Below are positions 10,205 through 20,678 of a DNA stretch of 64,000 nt, in pieces (the stretch's first letter is position 1; each line of letters starts with the position of its first letter). The DNA is from Cymbomonas tetramitiformis (taxonomy: Eukaryota; Chlorophyta; Pyramimonadophyceae; Pyramimonadales; Pyramimonadaceae). The notes below the pieces were generated by a model that did no database searches, was not told where the DNA came from, and was given only the letters and a program-made list of their open reading frames with translations. The DNA is taken from contig LGRX02035488.1 of NCBI GenBank assembly GCA_001247695.2, positions 35,729-99,728 on the forward strand, in the 5' to 3' direction. A program made the translations under genes and the position numbers.

Positions 10205-13200
10205 CTATGTGGGCTTGCTGCGCAAATGTCGCAGCCCCCGGAACAAGTAAATTGCGTGCATGTCGCCACCAGCCTCGGGTCTATGGAAGATCACCTTGTT
10301 TTGGATGCAGCTAATAGGTAGAATGAGTTCCCGCGCGGAGGCCTCGTCCAAAACGTCGATTCCCACGCATTGCACGTTGGGTGCGGATTTTGTGGAGTAG
10401 ATCCTCATTTTAGCAAGGCGGCAGATCACATTATTCTCTTCCTTGCCGAGTATCAAGTAAAAGGATAAAATGGTCGCATAGGTATGCTGCAATCCCCACG
10501 CAGGAGGGCACTGGATGCCAACATTGTAAGATACGCGCTGCTTGGCTAGAGTATATGCCACTGAAGTAAAATCATCCCCATCCATATGCATTCTGGCATA
10601 TTGTTTGAACACGGTAGTAAGTGGTTCCTCGCATACCTTCACCCCATGGAGTGCAAATATCAAATCTGTGACCATCTCTTGAAGGACACGGTTGTCGCTG
10701 ACAAGTTGAATATCGGTGCATGAGCTCCGGGTTGCTGCACCCAGGAAGTAAACGCCATCATCCCTGCATTTGTCCTCATCCCCGACAGGCCGTTTTCGAA
10801 TTACTTTCCCTGGAACAATGCTGAGCAGATCAGCCAACTCTCGCATTTCCTGGTGTGAGAATTGGTAGTCATCCAGTGACTGCCGCATGGTTAGGCGGTT
10901 TCCCATCACGATATCAGGGAAGTTCGTTGCATTTTGTACGCAGCCCTTCATCGCTTGAACCCCGCGTTCAACCCAAAACTCCATGATGGCACTCACACTT
11001 CCAAGAACCAGCTCTTGGCGAGGGAGGTGGACCACACACAGCCGCAAATTCAAGGTGAGCATGTTCAGCGGGCATTGTTCCTCGAGGATACATGCAAACC
11101 TCCACATGTCCGAGGTTGCCTGCGTCCTGGCACTGGAAAAGGCTGCATCGTCCGTATAAACTGTTGCGCCGCGCATGTAAAACAAGCACGCTCGCCTCAG
11201 CAGATTCCATGCCTCATTTAGGTGCTCATTCAGATCCAGGAGCTCCTCCCCAAGCACAATCATTCCATAATACAAGACAAAACTCAACATGTCCTCCATC
11301 GTATACATCCCTGCAAGGTGTGAGAGGGAAGGCCACTGGTTAGAACTCTCTCTCTCTCTCTCTCTATCAACGTCTAACTAAACACCATCTCTGCATTCAC
11401 GCTATTCCAAGATGGTTTCAGTGAATACAAACTCGGGGGGTTTTAGAAAAGGGTGACCGCAAGAGGGCATACCCAAATATTGAACAATGTCTTGGTATCC
11501 TCGTGCCATATCCGAAGGTGGTTGCAATCCAACACCCCTGGCTTGTATTCTGGATAAGGCCTCTGTCGAAAACACACACTCATACTTCTCACAATGATCC
11601 ACCTTTCCAAGCAGCATTTTGAAAAAGAGTTTGCTGATACCGTAACAGAAACTGTGCCCAAATGGTACACAGTAAGCCCAAATGGGATCAAAATAGGGGA
11701 GCTGCTCGAGTGGCCCTGATGAGTATCGCCCGCACGCCATCGGAGTATGCCCGCCGTTCACCACAGCATCCACCAAATGAAGATGGTCCTCGTGGGATAG
11801 CATGGCGCGCTCATCATTTGCATACACCAGCTCGTCACCCATCCAAGTCTGTGATATAGGTTCCAAGTACCCTTTACTGTACATACCATGCCCATTAATT
11901 CCAGAGGTACCTTCCCACAGACTCCGCGCATCATTTCGACGAGCCGAAACTGGTGCGAAACAGCCTAGATCGTTCCTGGCCACAGTATCACAGTGGACAA
12001 CTGACAAATACACGAACATCTACTCATGATGTTTTTTGAAGTGTCCATCATACACGCGGAACCCATTCATCAACTCCAATAGTTCGCGTACAAATGGGTA
12101 GAGTAAGACGTGTACGTTTTTCCATTTCTGTCGTGGTCCCGGTGACAGGAAGACGGTGGCCACAAACCGCCCAGACATACGAAACTGCACACATTCCATG
12201 AATCGTGGCTCCACCACCCCATCCAACCCCACCCACTATGCTGACCACGTTTCCACGCATTGAAAAGCATGCAATTGGTGAGACTATTCACTTTAAAAAT
12301 TCACTTGCTACATGCGTTTCTCCAACACACCTTTAATGGCAGGTCGCTTGGTCGTATGAATCCAAACCTGGAAGACCACTGCCTGAGCTTGAGCGCATCC
12401 CACCCCATCCCAAATAAACAACTGGCATGTGTTGTTCTCCAATTGCCATAGTCGGTGTCCCAGATGTGCGTCGGTACAACTCTACTCCAGGCGTAGCCCT
12501 CTGCCTGACCCTCTGCCTGGTTGATGTGCTCCGCCAATGGACTTCCCACCTTGACCATGTGAACACGCACATACTTCCAATCTCCGGGCATGGCAAGCAC
12601 TGAGAGGCTGTTGCCATCGGTCAAGTCAAGGGACAACACAATACGATCAGCAAACGGATAGTTGGTTTGCATTGTTTTGGGATGCAGCACACAGGTGCCA
12701 GAATTGCCAAATCCAATGGTCAGCACGAACCAGGAGGAAGTGGCCTTTCCTTGTAACAGGAAGGCCATGCGCTTGGCCCATGTGGTGATCCCGCGCAGCT
12801 CGAACTCGCCCTCTTTCGTTTGATGTTTTGCAAACACCACCCGAATGTCATGTTGACCATTAAAGGTACAAAACCATCCCGCAGGCCTCCAAGTGAAGGC
12901 GCGGACGATGAGCTTGAACTCTCCACCAGTGGTCTTGACATACTTCACTGCCAACAAGTGAAGTGCGATCGCCACTGTGAAGAAATTTATCAAGACAACG
13001 AGTCCTTCTGTCATCTGATAACATGGAAACCAACCACAGGCCACATGGCCGTAAGAGGTATGGCCCCATGACATCGGGTGCACTTGAACAACGTATGGAA
13101 TATGTGTGGACGGGAAATTCCGAATGGCATGACGTTGCTTGACATGCAGACTTTGGATTCCGCGGGAAAGAAACCCAACTCTAAGCGACATATAGTCAAG

Positions 13201-13245
13201 TACTAATAAGAGCGCCTCAGTCGCTGTTTGTCCTACAAATCTCAC
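10205..13245 (-). pseudogene. Tnp2-like transposase of element B (several exons, broken)
   Basis: Three minus-strand blocks read in order. 13245-12301 (probable start at an ATG near 13017, just downstream of a GGCC palindrome) has no motif I recognise. 12232-11402 carries the core: LSPGPRQKWKNVHVLLYPF and VRELLELMNGF, then VVHCDTVARNDLGCF, then LPYFDPIWAYCVPFGHSF. This order matches the Tnp2 core (proline-rich entry, D-x-x-A block, fD...mH block). 11308-10205 has LNLRLCVVHLPRQELVLGS and a trailing WVERGVQAMKG, like the DUF4218 region that follows Tnp2 in plant CACTA elements. A TAG at 12020 separates HHE from MFVYLSVVH in the same frame, so this copy is interrupted once within the core. Intron borders between blocks are not resolved. 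Confidence 0.65.
11309..11401 (-). other. Probable intron with a CT microsatellite
   Basis: A 93-bp stretch between the second and third transposase blocks contains a short (CT)n run at about 11347-11365. It probably holds an intron, but I cannot fix the splice sites with confidence. Confidence 0.35.
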
Positions 13246-13800
13246 AATGTTTCCAAAATAATTAATACTAAGATGCCTCTGTAGGTGGCTCTAATAAAGG
13301 CATTGATGCAAAGGTGTTCATATGAAGGTATTGGGATGGGCGTGGGATAAAACACACCTGACGGGTCCAATGCAAACAGTACACACAGACACGACAGGAA
13401 ATCTAACATACCCCAAAGTAACCCTGACAACAGCCTTGAGGTGGCTCTACAGCTTGCTCTAAAGCAATGAGCATCGAAGGCAATCAAAGGCAACAGGCAC
13501 GATATGGGCGTGGTAGAAAGCACACCTTGAAGGAAGTGTAGCCTTGTGGAAAAGTAGTAGATGATGTACTCGATCCAAGGGCGGATACTAGAAGCTATTA
13601 ATAACCTTTGACAACCACGCGAAAATGAAACATCCAGCGGAAAATGAAACATCCAACAACCGTTCCCCAGCAACCATTAGATTTTCATCAAACTTTCAAC
13701 ACAAGAGTTCAGCGCCGACTTCTAGTATTCAAGATGACACACCAGGCCACTATATATTCAGATTAACTTATATAATACTATATAGTCAGATAGCAACTTT
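13246..13800. other. Spacer inside element B, no gene supported
   Basis: The stretch holds only a short minus frame (13242-13673) with no recognisable domain. The frame is Leu/Phe/Ser-rich and contains a pair of TTGTTCAAGG-like blocks and repeated AAAATGAAACATCCA (13621-13660). It lies between the transposase and the RING-type gene and may hold a promoter or intron. Confidence 0.35.
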
Positions 13801-14286
13801 TTAGTTAACCAATGTGTAACGTCCCCATACATGATCGATCAACTGTGTACAGTAGGGGCATGTCCTATACCCTCTCGAGGCGCTCCGCATTACGGCTCCA
13901 CAATGCTGCCTACATATGGCGAGGCCACAAATCCGGATCCTACGCTGTTGCCTGGGCGTCACTCCGTCAGCCTCAGGTTGGAGGCCATTTTGGAATCCTT
14001 CCTGGCGGCACAACTCGCACCCCAGGTAAACATCGTCATTACGGGGATGAGTGGTTTGGGGTATTGCTTCCCCAGGCAAATTGGCCCGACATACGTAGGA
14101 TTCATAGGCATCCAACGATACTATGTCGGGGTTTGCTTCGGGGCCGGATACCACCTCCCAAGTCTCATCCCCTGCCTCCCAGAGAACTAGGGCCTCTTGA
14201 ACCCGCTGTCTATTAACGGTACGGAACCTAACTCGCAAGATTGAATTCACGATGTAACGGTCATTTGTTAACTCCATCACCTGCAT
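13801..14286 (-). CDS. RING-like zinc-finger protein of element B
   Basis: 161 codons, ATG at 14286 (MQVMELTNDRYIVN), TAA at the end. Residues about 90-150 carry CELC, then CGLAICRQHCG about 25 residues later, then CPYC, a C-x2-C ... C-x4-C-x2-H-C ... C-x2-C pattern like a variant RING finger. RING domains usually bind zinc and recruit ubiquitin-conjugating enzymes; CACTA-like and other large elements sometimes carry such accessory genes. A GGCC palindrome (about 14302) lies just upstream of the start, as for the other RING gene at 16825. The spacing is not canonical, so the E3 role is inference. Confidence 0.55.
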   Translation of the reverse strand: MQVMELTNDRYIVNSILRVRFRTVNRQRVQEALVLWEAGDETWEVVSGPEANPDIVSLDAYESYVCRANLPGEAIPQTTHPRNDDVYLGCELCRQEGFQNGLQPEADGVTPRQQRRIRICGLAICRQHCGAVMRSASRGYRTCPYCTQLIDHVWGRYTLVN

Positions 14287-14580
14287 TCAAGATGACACCA
14301 CACCAGGCCACACGGCCGTAAGAGGTGTAGGGTCATGGACTACTCAGGGTTCACTGGTATTCAAGACGAAGACAACACAGACCATAATGAGGGACCAGGA
14401 TCTGAAGATCGATGCAGCGCGGGTCAAAACATGCACTAATTGTATACACACACTTTACAATAAACCGCTGCTCAAAGAGCAGAGCAGAGCTTCTGTGGTG
14501 ACCTACACTACACTAATATGTGAACGTTTATCTCTGCGCGTATTCTGTCGGATCGGATATGCGCGTGGGGATCACAACAT
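14287..14580. other. Upstream region of the RING-like gene
   Basis: It contains one GGCCACACGGCCGTAAGAGG motif (about 14302-14325) within the likely promoter or 5' leader of the minus-strand gene that starts at 14286. The rest is unique sequence with no supported gene. Confidence 0.4.
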
Positions 14581-14581
14581 C

Positions 14582-16625
14582 CCACTGAACCGCGCGCGGG
14601 GGCAGATGAGGAAATCACCATGCTAAACATGGCACTTGCCTGTTCAATGAAGCCTTCATGTCTCTCTGTCGAATGTAGTGCTCCCCCCGCCTTGAGGTAT
14701 GTAGCCTTTTGTTGACATACACACATTTGCAAGGAAGTAGAGCCCACTACATCCCACTCCTGTGAGACGCCGGTAGTAGAGTTTTGGGAAGCTAGCGGGG
14801 GTCGTGTAGAAAATAATGAGGGACCATGATCCCAGCAGGCAGCAGCCTAGCTACGCAAGTACAATGGCAGCAGCACAACATCCCACCTAACCGCGGGGGC
14901 AGATGAGGAAATCACCATGCTAAACATGGCACTAGCCTGTTCAATGAAGCCTTCATGTCTCTCTGTCGAATGTAGTGCTCCCCCCGCCTTGAGGTATGTA
15001 GCCTTTTGGTGACATACACACATTTGCAAGGAAGTAGAGCCCACTACATCCCACTCCTGTGAGACGCCGGTAGTAGAGTTTTGGGAAGCTAGCGGGGGTC
15101 GTGTAGAAAATAATGAGGGACCATGATCCCAGCAGGCAGCAGCCTAGCTACGCAAGTACAATGGCAGCAGCACAACATCCCACTGAACAGCGGGGGCAGA
15201 TGAGGAAATCACCATGCTAAACATGGCACTCGCCTATTCAATGAAGCCTTCATGTCTCTCAGTCGGATGTAGTGCTCCCCCCGCCTTGAGGTATGTAGCC
15301 TTTTGGTGACATACACACATTTGCAAGGAAGTAGAGCCCACTACATCCCACTCCTATGAGACGCCGGTAGTAGAGTTTTGGGAAGCTAGCGGGGGTCGTG
15401 TAGAAAATAATGAGGGACCATGATCCCAGCAGCCTAGCTACGCAAGTACAATGGCAGCAGCACAACATCCCACTGAACAGCGGGGGCAGATGAGGAAATC
15501 ACCATGCTAAACATGGCACTCGCCTGTTCAATGAAGCCTTCATGTCTCTCTGTCGAATGTAGTGCTCCCCCCGCCTTGAGGTATGTAGCCTTTTGATGAC
15601 ATACACACATTTGCAAGGAAGTAGAGCCCACTACATCCCACTCCTGTGAGACGCCGGTAGTAGAGTTTTGGGAAGCTAGCGGGGGTCGTGTAGAAAATAA
15701 TGAGGGACCATGATCCCAACAGGCAGCAGCCTAGCTACGCAAGTACAATGGCAGCAGCACAACATCCCACTGAACAGCGGGGGCAGATGAGGAAATCACC
15801 ATGCTAAACATGGCACTCGCCTATTCAATGAAGCCTTCATGTCTCTCAGTCGGATGTAGTGCTCCCCCCGCCTTGAGGTATGTAGCCTTTTGGTGACATA
15901 CACACATTTGCAAGGAAGTAGAGCCCACTACATCCCACTCCTGTGAGACGCCGGTAGTAGAGTTTTGGGAAGCTAGCGGGGGTCGTGTAGAAAATAATGA
16001 GGGACCATGATCCCAGCAGGCAGCAGCCTAGCTACGCAAGTACAATGGCAGCAGCACATCCCACTGAACAGCGGGGGCAGATGAGGAAATCACCATGCTA
16101 AACATGGCACTCGCCTATTCAATGAAGCCTTCATGTCTCTCAGTCGGATGTAGTGCTCCCCCCGCCTTGAGGTATGTAGCCTTTTGGTGACATACACACA
16201 TTTGCAAGGAAGTAGAGCCCACTACATCCCACTCCTGTGAGACGCCGGTAGTAGAGTTTTGGGAAGCTAGCGGGGGTGGTGTAGAAAATAATGAGGGACC
16301 ATGATCCCAGCAGGCAGCGAGCAGCCTAGCTACGCAAGTACAATGGCAGCAGCACAACATCCCACTGAACAGCGGGGGCAGATGAGGAAATCACCATGCT
16401 AAACATGGCACTCGCCTATTCAATGAAGCCTTCATGTCTCTCAGTCGGATGTAGTGCTCCCCCCGCCTTGAGGTATGTAGCCTTTTGGTGACATACACAC
16501 ATTTGCAAGGAAGTAGAGCCCACTACATCCCACTCCTGTGAGACGCCGGTAGTAGAGTTTTGGGAAGCTAGCGGGGGTCGTGTAGAAAATAATGAGGGAC
16601 CATGATCCCAGCAGGCAGCAGCCAG
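14582..16625. repeat. Tandem array of seven ~297-bp units
   Basis: Seven units with a period near 297 bp follow one another with few differences. Landmarks of each unit are GGGGGCAGATGAGGAAATC, the hairpin CATGCTAAACATG, TGTAGTGCTCCCCCCGCC, GACATACACACATTTGCAAG, GACGCCGGTAGTAGAG and CCATGATCCCAGCAGGCAGC. Unit differences are mostly single substitutions (for example CTGTTC versus CTATTC) and variation in the number of GCAG repeats near the end. The minus frames of 65-110 codons that recur in it are repeat translations. Such arrays can mark recent expansion; no function is evident. Confidence 0.9.
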
Positions 16626-16824
16626 CAGCATAGCCGTGCAGGTAGAACAGTTCACAGGTACAACAGGTACAGGCTGCGCACAACCAGGTACAATATAGGC
16701 TGCACCAGCCTCACATTTCAAAGATTCAATCCGTTTTGTCTGAGACAACTAAACATAAATAGATAGTTAAATTACAGTACCAACTAGTTCAACTTAAAGT
16801 ACAGGTTAACTTCTACTAGTTAAC

Positions 16825-17154
16825 TTAGCTCCAAACAATGTTACAAAGCGGGCAGGAAACACTTATCTTGCAACTTCTAAGAAAAGCAGTAAAGCAAGGC
16901 AAGTGGTAAAAGACATTTTTGCAGCCACAACCTAGTCCATTTGTGGCTGCCTGGGTTTCACTAACCTCCTCTAAACAGATTGGACAAATCTTAGGCTCGA
17001 CAGTTGGCAACAACTTGTCTAGGAGCCGTTCTACAGAGAAGTCTTCCTGACTCCCTTTGGAGCTTGAACCGCCTGTCTGAGTTTCAGAGGGTCTTTCGTC
17101 TTCAAAGCTTAGAAAAGGAAAGAGTATTTTCATAATTTCGTCGTCACTTTCCAT
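16825..17154 (-). CDS. RING finger protein of element B
   Basis: 109 codons from an ATG at 17154 (MESDDEIMKIL) to a TAG at 16825. The C-terminal half carries ICPICLEEVSETQAATNG, then CGCKNVFYHLPC, then SCPLC. This is a C-x2-C ... C-x-C ... H-x2-C ... C-x2-C arrangement typical of RING-type E3 ligases. The N-terminus is acidic and Ser-rich. The start codon lies six bases past a GGCC palindrome motif (GGCCTTGTGGCCTCAGGG on this strand), which points to a shared promoter or leader element in this transposon. RING fingers bind two zinc ions and contact E2 enzymes. A role in protecting the transposase or altering host ubiquitination would be inference. Confidence 0.7.
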   Translation of the reverse strand: MESDDEIMKILFPFLSFEDERPSETQTGGSSSKGSQEDFSVERLLDKLLPTVEPKICPICLEEVSETQAATNGLGCGCKNVFYHLPCFTAFLRSCKISVSCPLCNIVWS

Positions 17155-17159
17155 GAATC

Positions 17160-17365
17160 CCTGAGGCCACAAGGCCGTAGCAGGATTCAGTGAACGATGG
17201 AAATAACAGGGAAAGAAAACTTAAAAGTTCAGCCGGCAAAAACAAAATCGATGAAAACAGTGCACACACGACAAGTGTGCAATCACACACCAATGTAACC
17301 CTCACAGCATCCCTGCAGGCACAACACAGCACAGCACAGCATCCCTGAGGCCACAAGGCCGTAGC
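17160..17365 (-). promoter_or_regulatory. Paired GGCC-palindrome motifs upstream of the RING gene
   Basis: Motif copies at about 17160 and 17343 (GAGGCCACAAGGCCGTAGCAG) flank a 180-bp stretch. The first ends just before the RING start codon on the minus strand. A small open frame (ATGCTGTGCTGTGCTG, from about 17341) starts directly after the second and may be a short leader or a lost gene. Confidence 0.5.
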
Positions 17366-18460
17366 AGGATGCTGTCAAAGGTTGGAGTAAAAGTCCACCA
17401 ACTGCAGACATAAAAAAAAACTAGCTCCACAAGCACAATGCAAGTCCCAGTTGCAAATGTTTTCATATTATCCTATGCTGGTGTATGTTCCCAAGAAAAC
17501 TTGGGCACTTCTGTGGGCACTTCTGTTGGCCCAACGCAGCATACCAGTGTAAAACTATAGCATGAGGCAAAAAACCCCGATGAAAACAGTACACCCTGGA
17601 ACGACTTTTAACAAACCCCTTCAAACCGCTGACAACATCCCTGAGGCCACATGGCCGTAACTCGATACAGTCAGAGGTTTGAAGGGGTTTGACAATTAAT
17701 TAAAAAGGAAAAACTGATGGATGAAAACAGTACACCCTGTAACGACTTCTAACAAACCCCTTCAAACCTCTGACAACATCCCTGAGGCCACATGGCCGTA
17801 ACTGGATACAGTCAGAGGTTTGAAGGGGTTTGACAATTAATTAAAAAGGGGAAAACTGATGGATGAAAACAGTACACTCAAAGAAGACTTCTAACAAACC
17901 CTCACACACATACACATTACACACCCCATGAAGAATACAAGAAGAAAGCGTACCTCCTCTGCTGGCTGCTGAAGCTGCTTATAACTTCGTTAAAAACTTG
18001 GAGTAACTGTCCCACCAAAAAAAAAGAAACCAAACAACAGCCCGCTCCATCCATAGGTAACAATTAGCTAAACCGCCCAGCGATGCGTTTTCTAGCAGGC
18101 TTCGCTCCATTCATAAGTACCAAATAAAGAATGCAGGTCAAGGAAAAGAGGAGTACGCGTACCTCCTACAAAAACTTTGCTGAAGACTTGATAAAGTGAA
18201 GTAGCTGCACAGCAATAAAGAAGGGTAGAAAAAACCTCCCAAAAGCTCGCTAAGATGCCAAAAACAATTAAAGCAATTAAAGCAAAGAGGGCACCCGCCC
18301 AGGCAAGGAAACTCGTTTGATTCTCTCTCCTATCTCTCCTGTCAAAGGTTGGAGTAAAAGTCCACCAACTGCAGATATAAAAAAACCTAGCTCCACAAGC
18401 ACAATGCAAGTCCCAGTTGCAAATGTTAACATATTATCCTATGCTGGTGTAAAGCGGTCA
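17366..18460 (-). other. Region with two related small membrane-protein starts
   Basis: Two minus-strand copies of the same 5' coding sequence occur. One starts at an ATG near 18433 (MLTFATGTCIVLVELGFF) and one near 17468 (MKTFATGTCIVLVELVFF). Both read into a hydrophobic stretch of transmembrane type, then TPTFD or LQPLTG. The 18433 copy also has a second frame (18092-18409) with AGALFALIALIVFGILASF, a clear membrane helix; a frameshift or intron would join them. The 17468 copy is truncated by a GGCC motif. Function unknown. Confidence 0.45.
17600..17850. repeat. Duplicated ~140-bp unit with a long inverted repeat around a GGCC motif
   Basis: Two direct copies (about 17575-17715 and 17716-17855) each contain AACCCCTTCAAACC, a GGCC palindrome motif and then GGTTTGAAGGGGTT. 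The outer arms (about 20 bp) pair with each other, so the GGCC motif sits in the loop of a larger hairpin. The first copy's left arm has one substitution (CCGCTG versus CCTCTG). A DNA cruciform or RNA hairpin is possible. Confidence 0.75.
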
Positions 18461-18508
18461 AGCTGCTTGATTTACTAAGTACTAAGAAACTCGGAGAGAA
18501 CTGCGCAG

Positions 18509-18655
18509 TCCTTAGGCCACAGGGCCGCAACAGGACAGAAAACTAGAACGCATCCCTTATCTGCATCCCTGAGGCCACAGGGCCGCAACAGGACACAGAA
18601 CTAGAACGCATCCCTGCTGTCTGCATCCCTGAGGCCACAGGGCCGCAACAGGACA
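18509..18655. repeat. Three GGCC motifs near the right end of element B
   Basis: Three copies of GGCCACAGGGCCGCAACAGG occur at about 18516, 18572 and 18633, in 60-bp units with AACGCATCCCT spacers. They are nearly identical to the pair at 10117 near the left end, so the two ends share this block in direct orientation. Confidence 0.7.
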
Positions 18656-18753
18656 CATAGCAAGAACGCGCGCGGAGTTTCTTAACCTTAACTTAAAGCG
18701 AGGACACCAAATAAATCAATCTACTAATTACATGCAACAAGGAGGATTTCTAC

Positions 18754-18961
18754 CTTCAGAATTTTCAAACTCGCGAATGGCTCGTAACTTGCTCCTAAGC
18801 TGTGCCTTATTCATTTGCCGCGGCCCCGCCCATACATCCCATGCATCGCTGTCCACGCAACGATGTGCTATATATGTAATAGCCGCGCGCGTCACGCCAC
18901 GTACCCGCGTCTGTCTATCTCCGCTAAAAAGCTTCAACCAATGAGCGAGCGAGTTACTCAT
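18754..18961 (-). CDS. First exon of an element B gene (MSNSLAHWLKLF...)
   Basis: An ATG at 18961 opens a frame of about 69 codons (MSNSLAHWLKLFSG, later DVWAGPRQMNKAQLRSKLRA) that ends at a clean donor, TCTGAAG|gtagaaat, at 18754. It sits directly inside the right subterminal TTTAAC region, where a transposon promoter would be expected. The next exon is not identified. The Arg/Lys-rich, helix-like composition suits a DNA-binding N-terminus, so it may be the 5' end of the Tnp2-like gene or of an accessory gene. Confidence 0.45.
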
Positions 18962-19201
18962 GTTTAACACGCCCCTAGAAAATATATATCAAGAATCGGT
19001 GGTACAGACATCAACCTGATCGATTTAACATTCTCACACCAATAATGTTAAATCTTGTCGACTGACTTCACATCGTTGTTAAATCGGAGAGGTGTCCCTT
19101 TTTCTTTATCTTTTAAATTAGGGTAATGCATTTAAACGGAACTGCCCATATTTAACACTATTTAACACTATTTAACACTATTTAACACTATTTAAGACAA
19201 A
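18962..19201. repeat. Right subterminal region and inverted repeat of element B
   Basis: It contains scattered GATTTAACATT and ATGTTAAATC motifs followed by four perfect head-to-tail copies of ATTTAACACT (about 19150-19190) and the terminus CTATTTAAGACAAA. It mirrors the left terminus at 8517. Confidence 0.8.
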
Positions 19202-19754
19202 TACTCATTCCAGTGGTGTAAGCGGCTCTTTGCTTAGTAGTGTTTTTGAATTTCCCGTTTAGCACACTTTCGATGTTTTCTTTCCCTACACTATGTGTGA
19301 GAAAGCTCGCCTCAAGGCTTTGAGTTATCCCATTAAAGTCTACACTCGCGATCTTTCTTGTAGTAGACTCTTGCGTGGCTAATGAGCAATTGCTACTGAA
19401 TGAGCGCGTTGGCGACTTTGGAGGTAAAGCGGTAATCGGAGTTTCAGCTCTTAGCGAGTTGATTGGCGTACTCGCGAACGGAAAGCAGGGAAAGCATATT
19501 AACTCATCGACACAGTCTGACTTGTAGACCGATGAGCGAATCGCGTTCTCTGGCGATGAGCGAATAGCGGTCTTTGGCGATGAGCGAATAGCGGTCTTTG
19601 TCGATGAGCGAATAGCGTTCTGTGTCGATGAGCGGAGAACGTCAGTATTCAAGTCTACGACATCGTCTACTTCAGTTGCGTATGTTAACTTGTTTTGCGA
19701 AAGATCTATGATCTCGTCTATTTGGCCTGCAGAATTTGGCCAGAACGACTTCAT

Positions 19755-20150
19755 CGAAAAAATGGTTCATAAAACTTATGAGGCGATTTTCCGTTGAATG
19801 GAAACGACATGCCTTTTATCCTCGTTTCGTCTGGAAACTTGGAAATGACCATCGGTCATAAAAAATTCTTGGATCGATCGAAAAGATATCATCCAATGAA
19901 ATCATTTTTTAGTCGTAGTCGTGGATCGAAGTATTAATCATGCATGTCATCAATAGATATCGAATCAATGCGTCCAATCAAAAACCGGGATCTACAGATT
20001 CAGGATTAGGACACCAAAATTCGACAATGACCTGAACGTTTCTTGTGTCTCCAGTTCATTTCTGACTTCACTTCTCAAAAGCTTTAACCTACTTTGCAAC
20101 GTAAACTTCCAGTCCATCAGCTTTCTAGTTAGCTCATTACTCGGAAAATA
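19755..20150. promoter_or_regulatory. Divergent intergenic region of element A
   Basis: 396 bp separate the start of the minus-strand transposase (19754) from the start of the plus-strand ParB/methylase-like gene (20151), so both promoters should lie here. It is AT-rich, with GATCGATCG-like and ATCGAT blocks at 19872-19970. No recognised promoter box is certain. The arrangement implies co-regulation of the two genes. Confidence 0.6.
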
Positions 20151-20678
20151 ATGGCTTCGCCAGAACAGTTCAAAGCGGTCGTGCAGTCAGGGAACACAAC
20201 AGAGTTCTTACAGTTCCGATGGGCTGTAATGAGAAACAGCGCGAACCAATTAGAGCTTTAAATATTTCCCATCGACGCCCTTGAGAGCCCACCGGTGTTG
20301 CACAAAATTCCGGTTTATACCCCGTCCGATACAGAGTCTCCCCTGCGCGTGTGCTATCCAGCTAAGCACGCGCAGGGGAAGGCAATGTATGTCATCATTG
20401 TCAGAGACTCGCAAATTACTTCCACCTGCCTTACCGCTGCAAACCTGATCAGCAGTTCGGTCGCGCCAGCATACACTACAAGGCGCGACCGTTTCGATGA
20501 GCTGGTTAGAGTAGCGAGCGGAAAGGAAGAGGCATTCTCCACCTTCATAAACGATATGTGGAGAAACAGCCACAACGACGACTTCTGGAAAGCCCCTGAG
20601 AAGTCTGGTCAGTCGTACGCTACCTTGGACGAGACGATAGACACAGAGATGGGTGGAGTCAGTGTTCTGCCGACACAG

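Larger units (their letters stand above)
8517..19201. mobile_element. Element B: Tnp2/CACTA-like transposon nested in element A
   Basis: Both ends carry the same inverted sequence, TTTGTCTTAAATAGTG at 8517 and its complement ending at 19201, flanked by TA (8515-8516 and 19202-19203). The inverted repeats run on into TGTTAAATAG repeats. Inside are dense TTTAACAC motifs at the left (8520-9980) and right (18960-19200) ends, which resemble the subterminal transposase-binding repeats of CACTA elements. The minus strand encodes a Tnp2-like transposase, two RING-type zinc-finger proteins and small membrane proteins. The ends do not start with CACTA, so superfamily membership rests on the protein. 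The element interrupts exon 1 of A's transposase. Confidence 0.8.
5380..19754 (-). pseudogene. Element A transposase (DUF7869 type), split by element B
   Basis: Minus-strand exons: 19754-19204 plus 8514-8224 (one exon interrupted by element B), 7696-7255 and 7157-5380. Splice sites are clear: CCG|gtacgc to cacag|GTATGC, and CACG|gtgagc to ttgcag|GTCC, which joins SQHG-PYDAMREK in phase. A Cys cluster (RCNCKTHC) and a CDKP-VCSAFYQKVF junction match the N-terminal 'GKpVC' region of this family. A second Cys pair follows (CKRFSQCSVC). The last exon carries the core: VIIDGMTQ, YVQLDNVGTNKS and FLIVGHTHENIDQMFSRFS, which I take as the RNase-H-like DD(E/D) region of DUF7869 proteins. Exon 1 has Ser-rich repeats (IRSSTKTA, IRSSPKTA). 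Besides element B, a one-base shift near 8360 breaks the frame, so this copy should be inactive. Confidence 0.75.

Noticed and set aside
14582..16748. Repeated minus frames of 65-110 codons as a gene family
   Set aside because: They are the same 297-bp unit translated again and differ only with unit variants.
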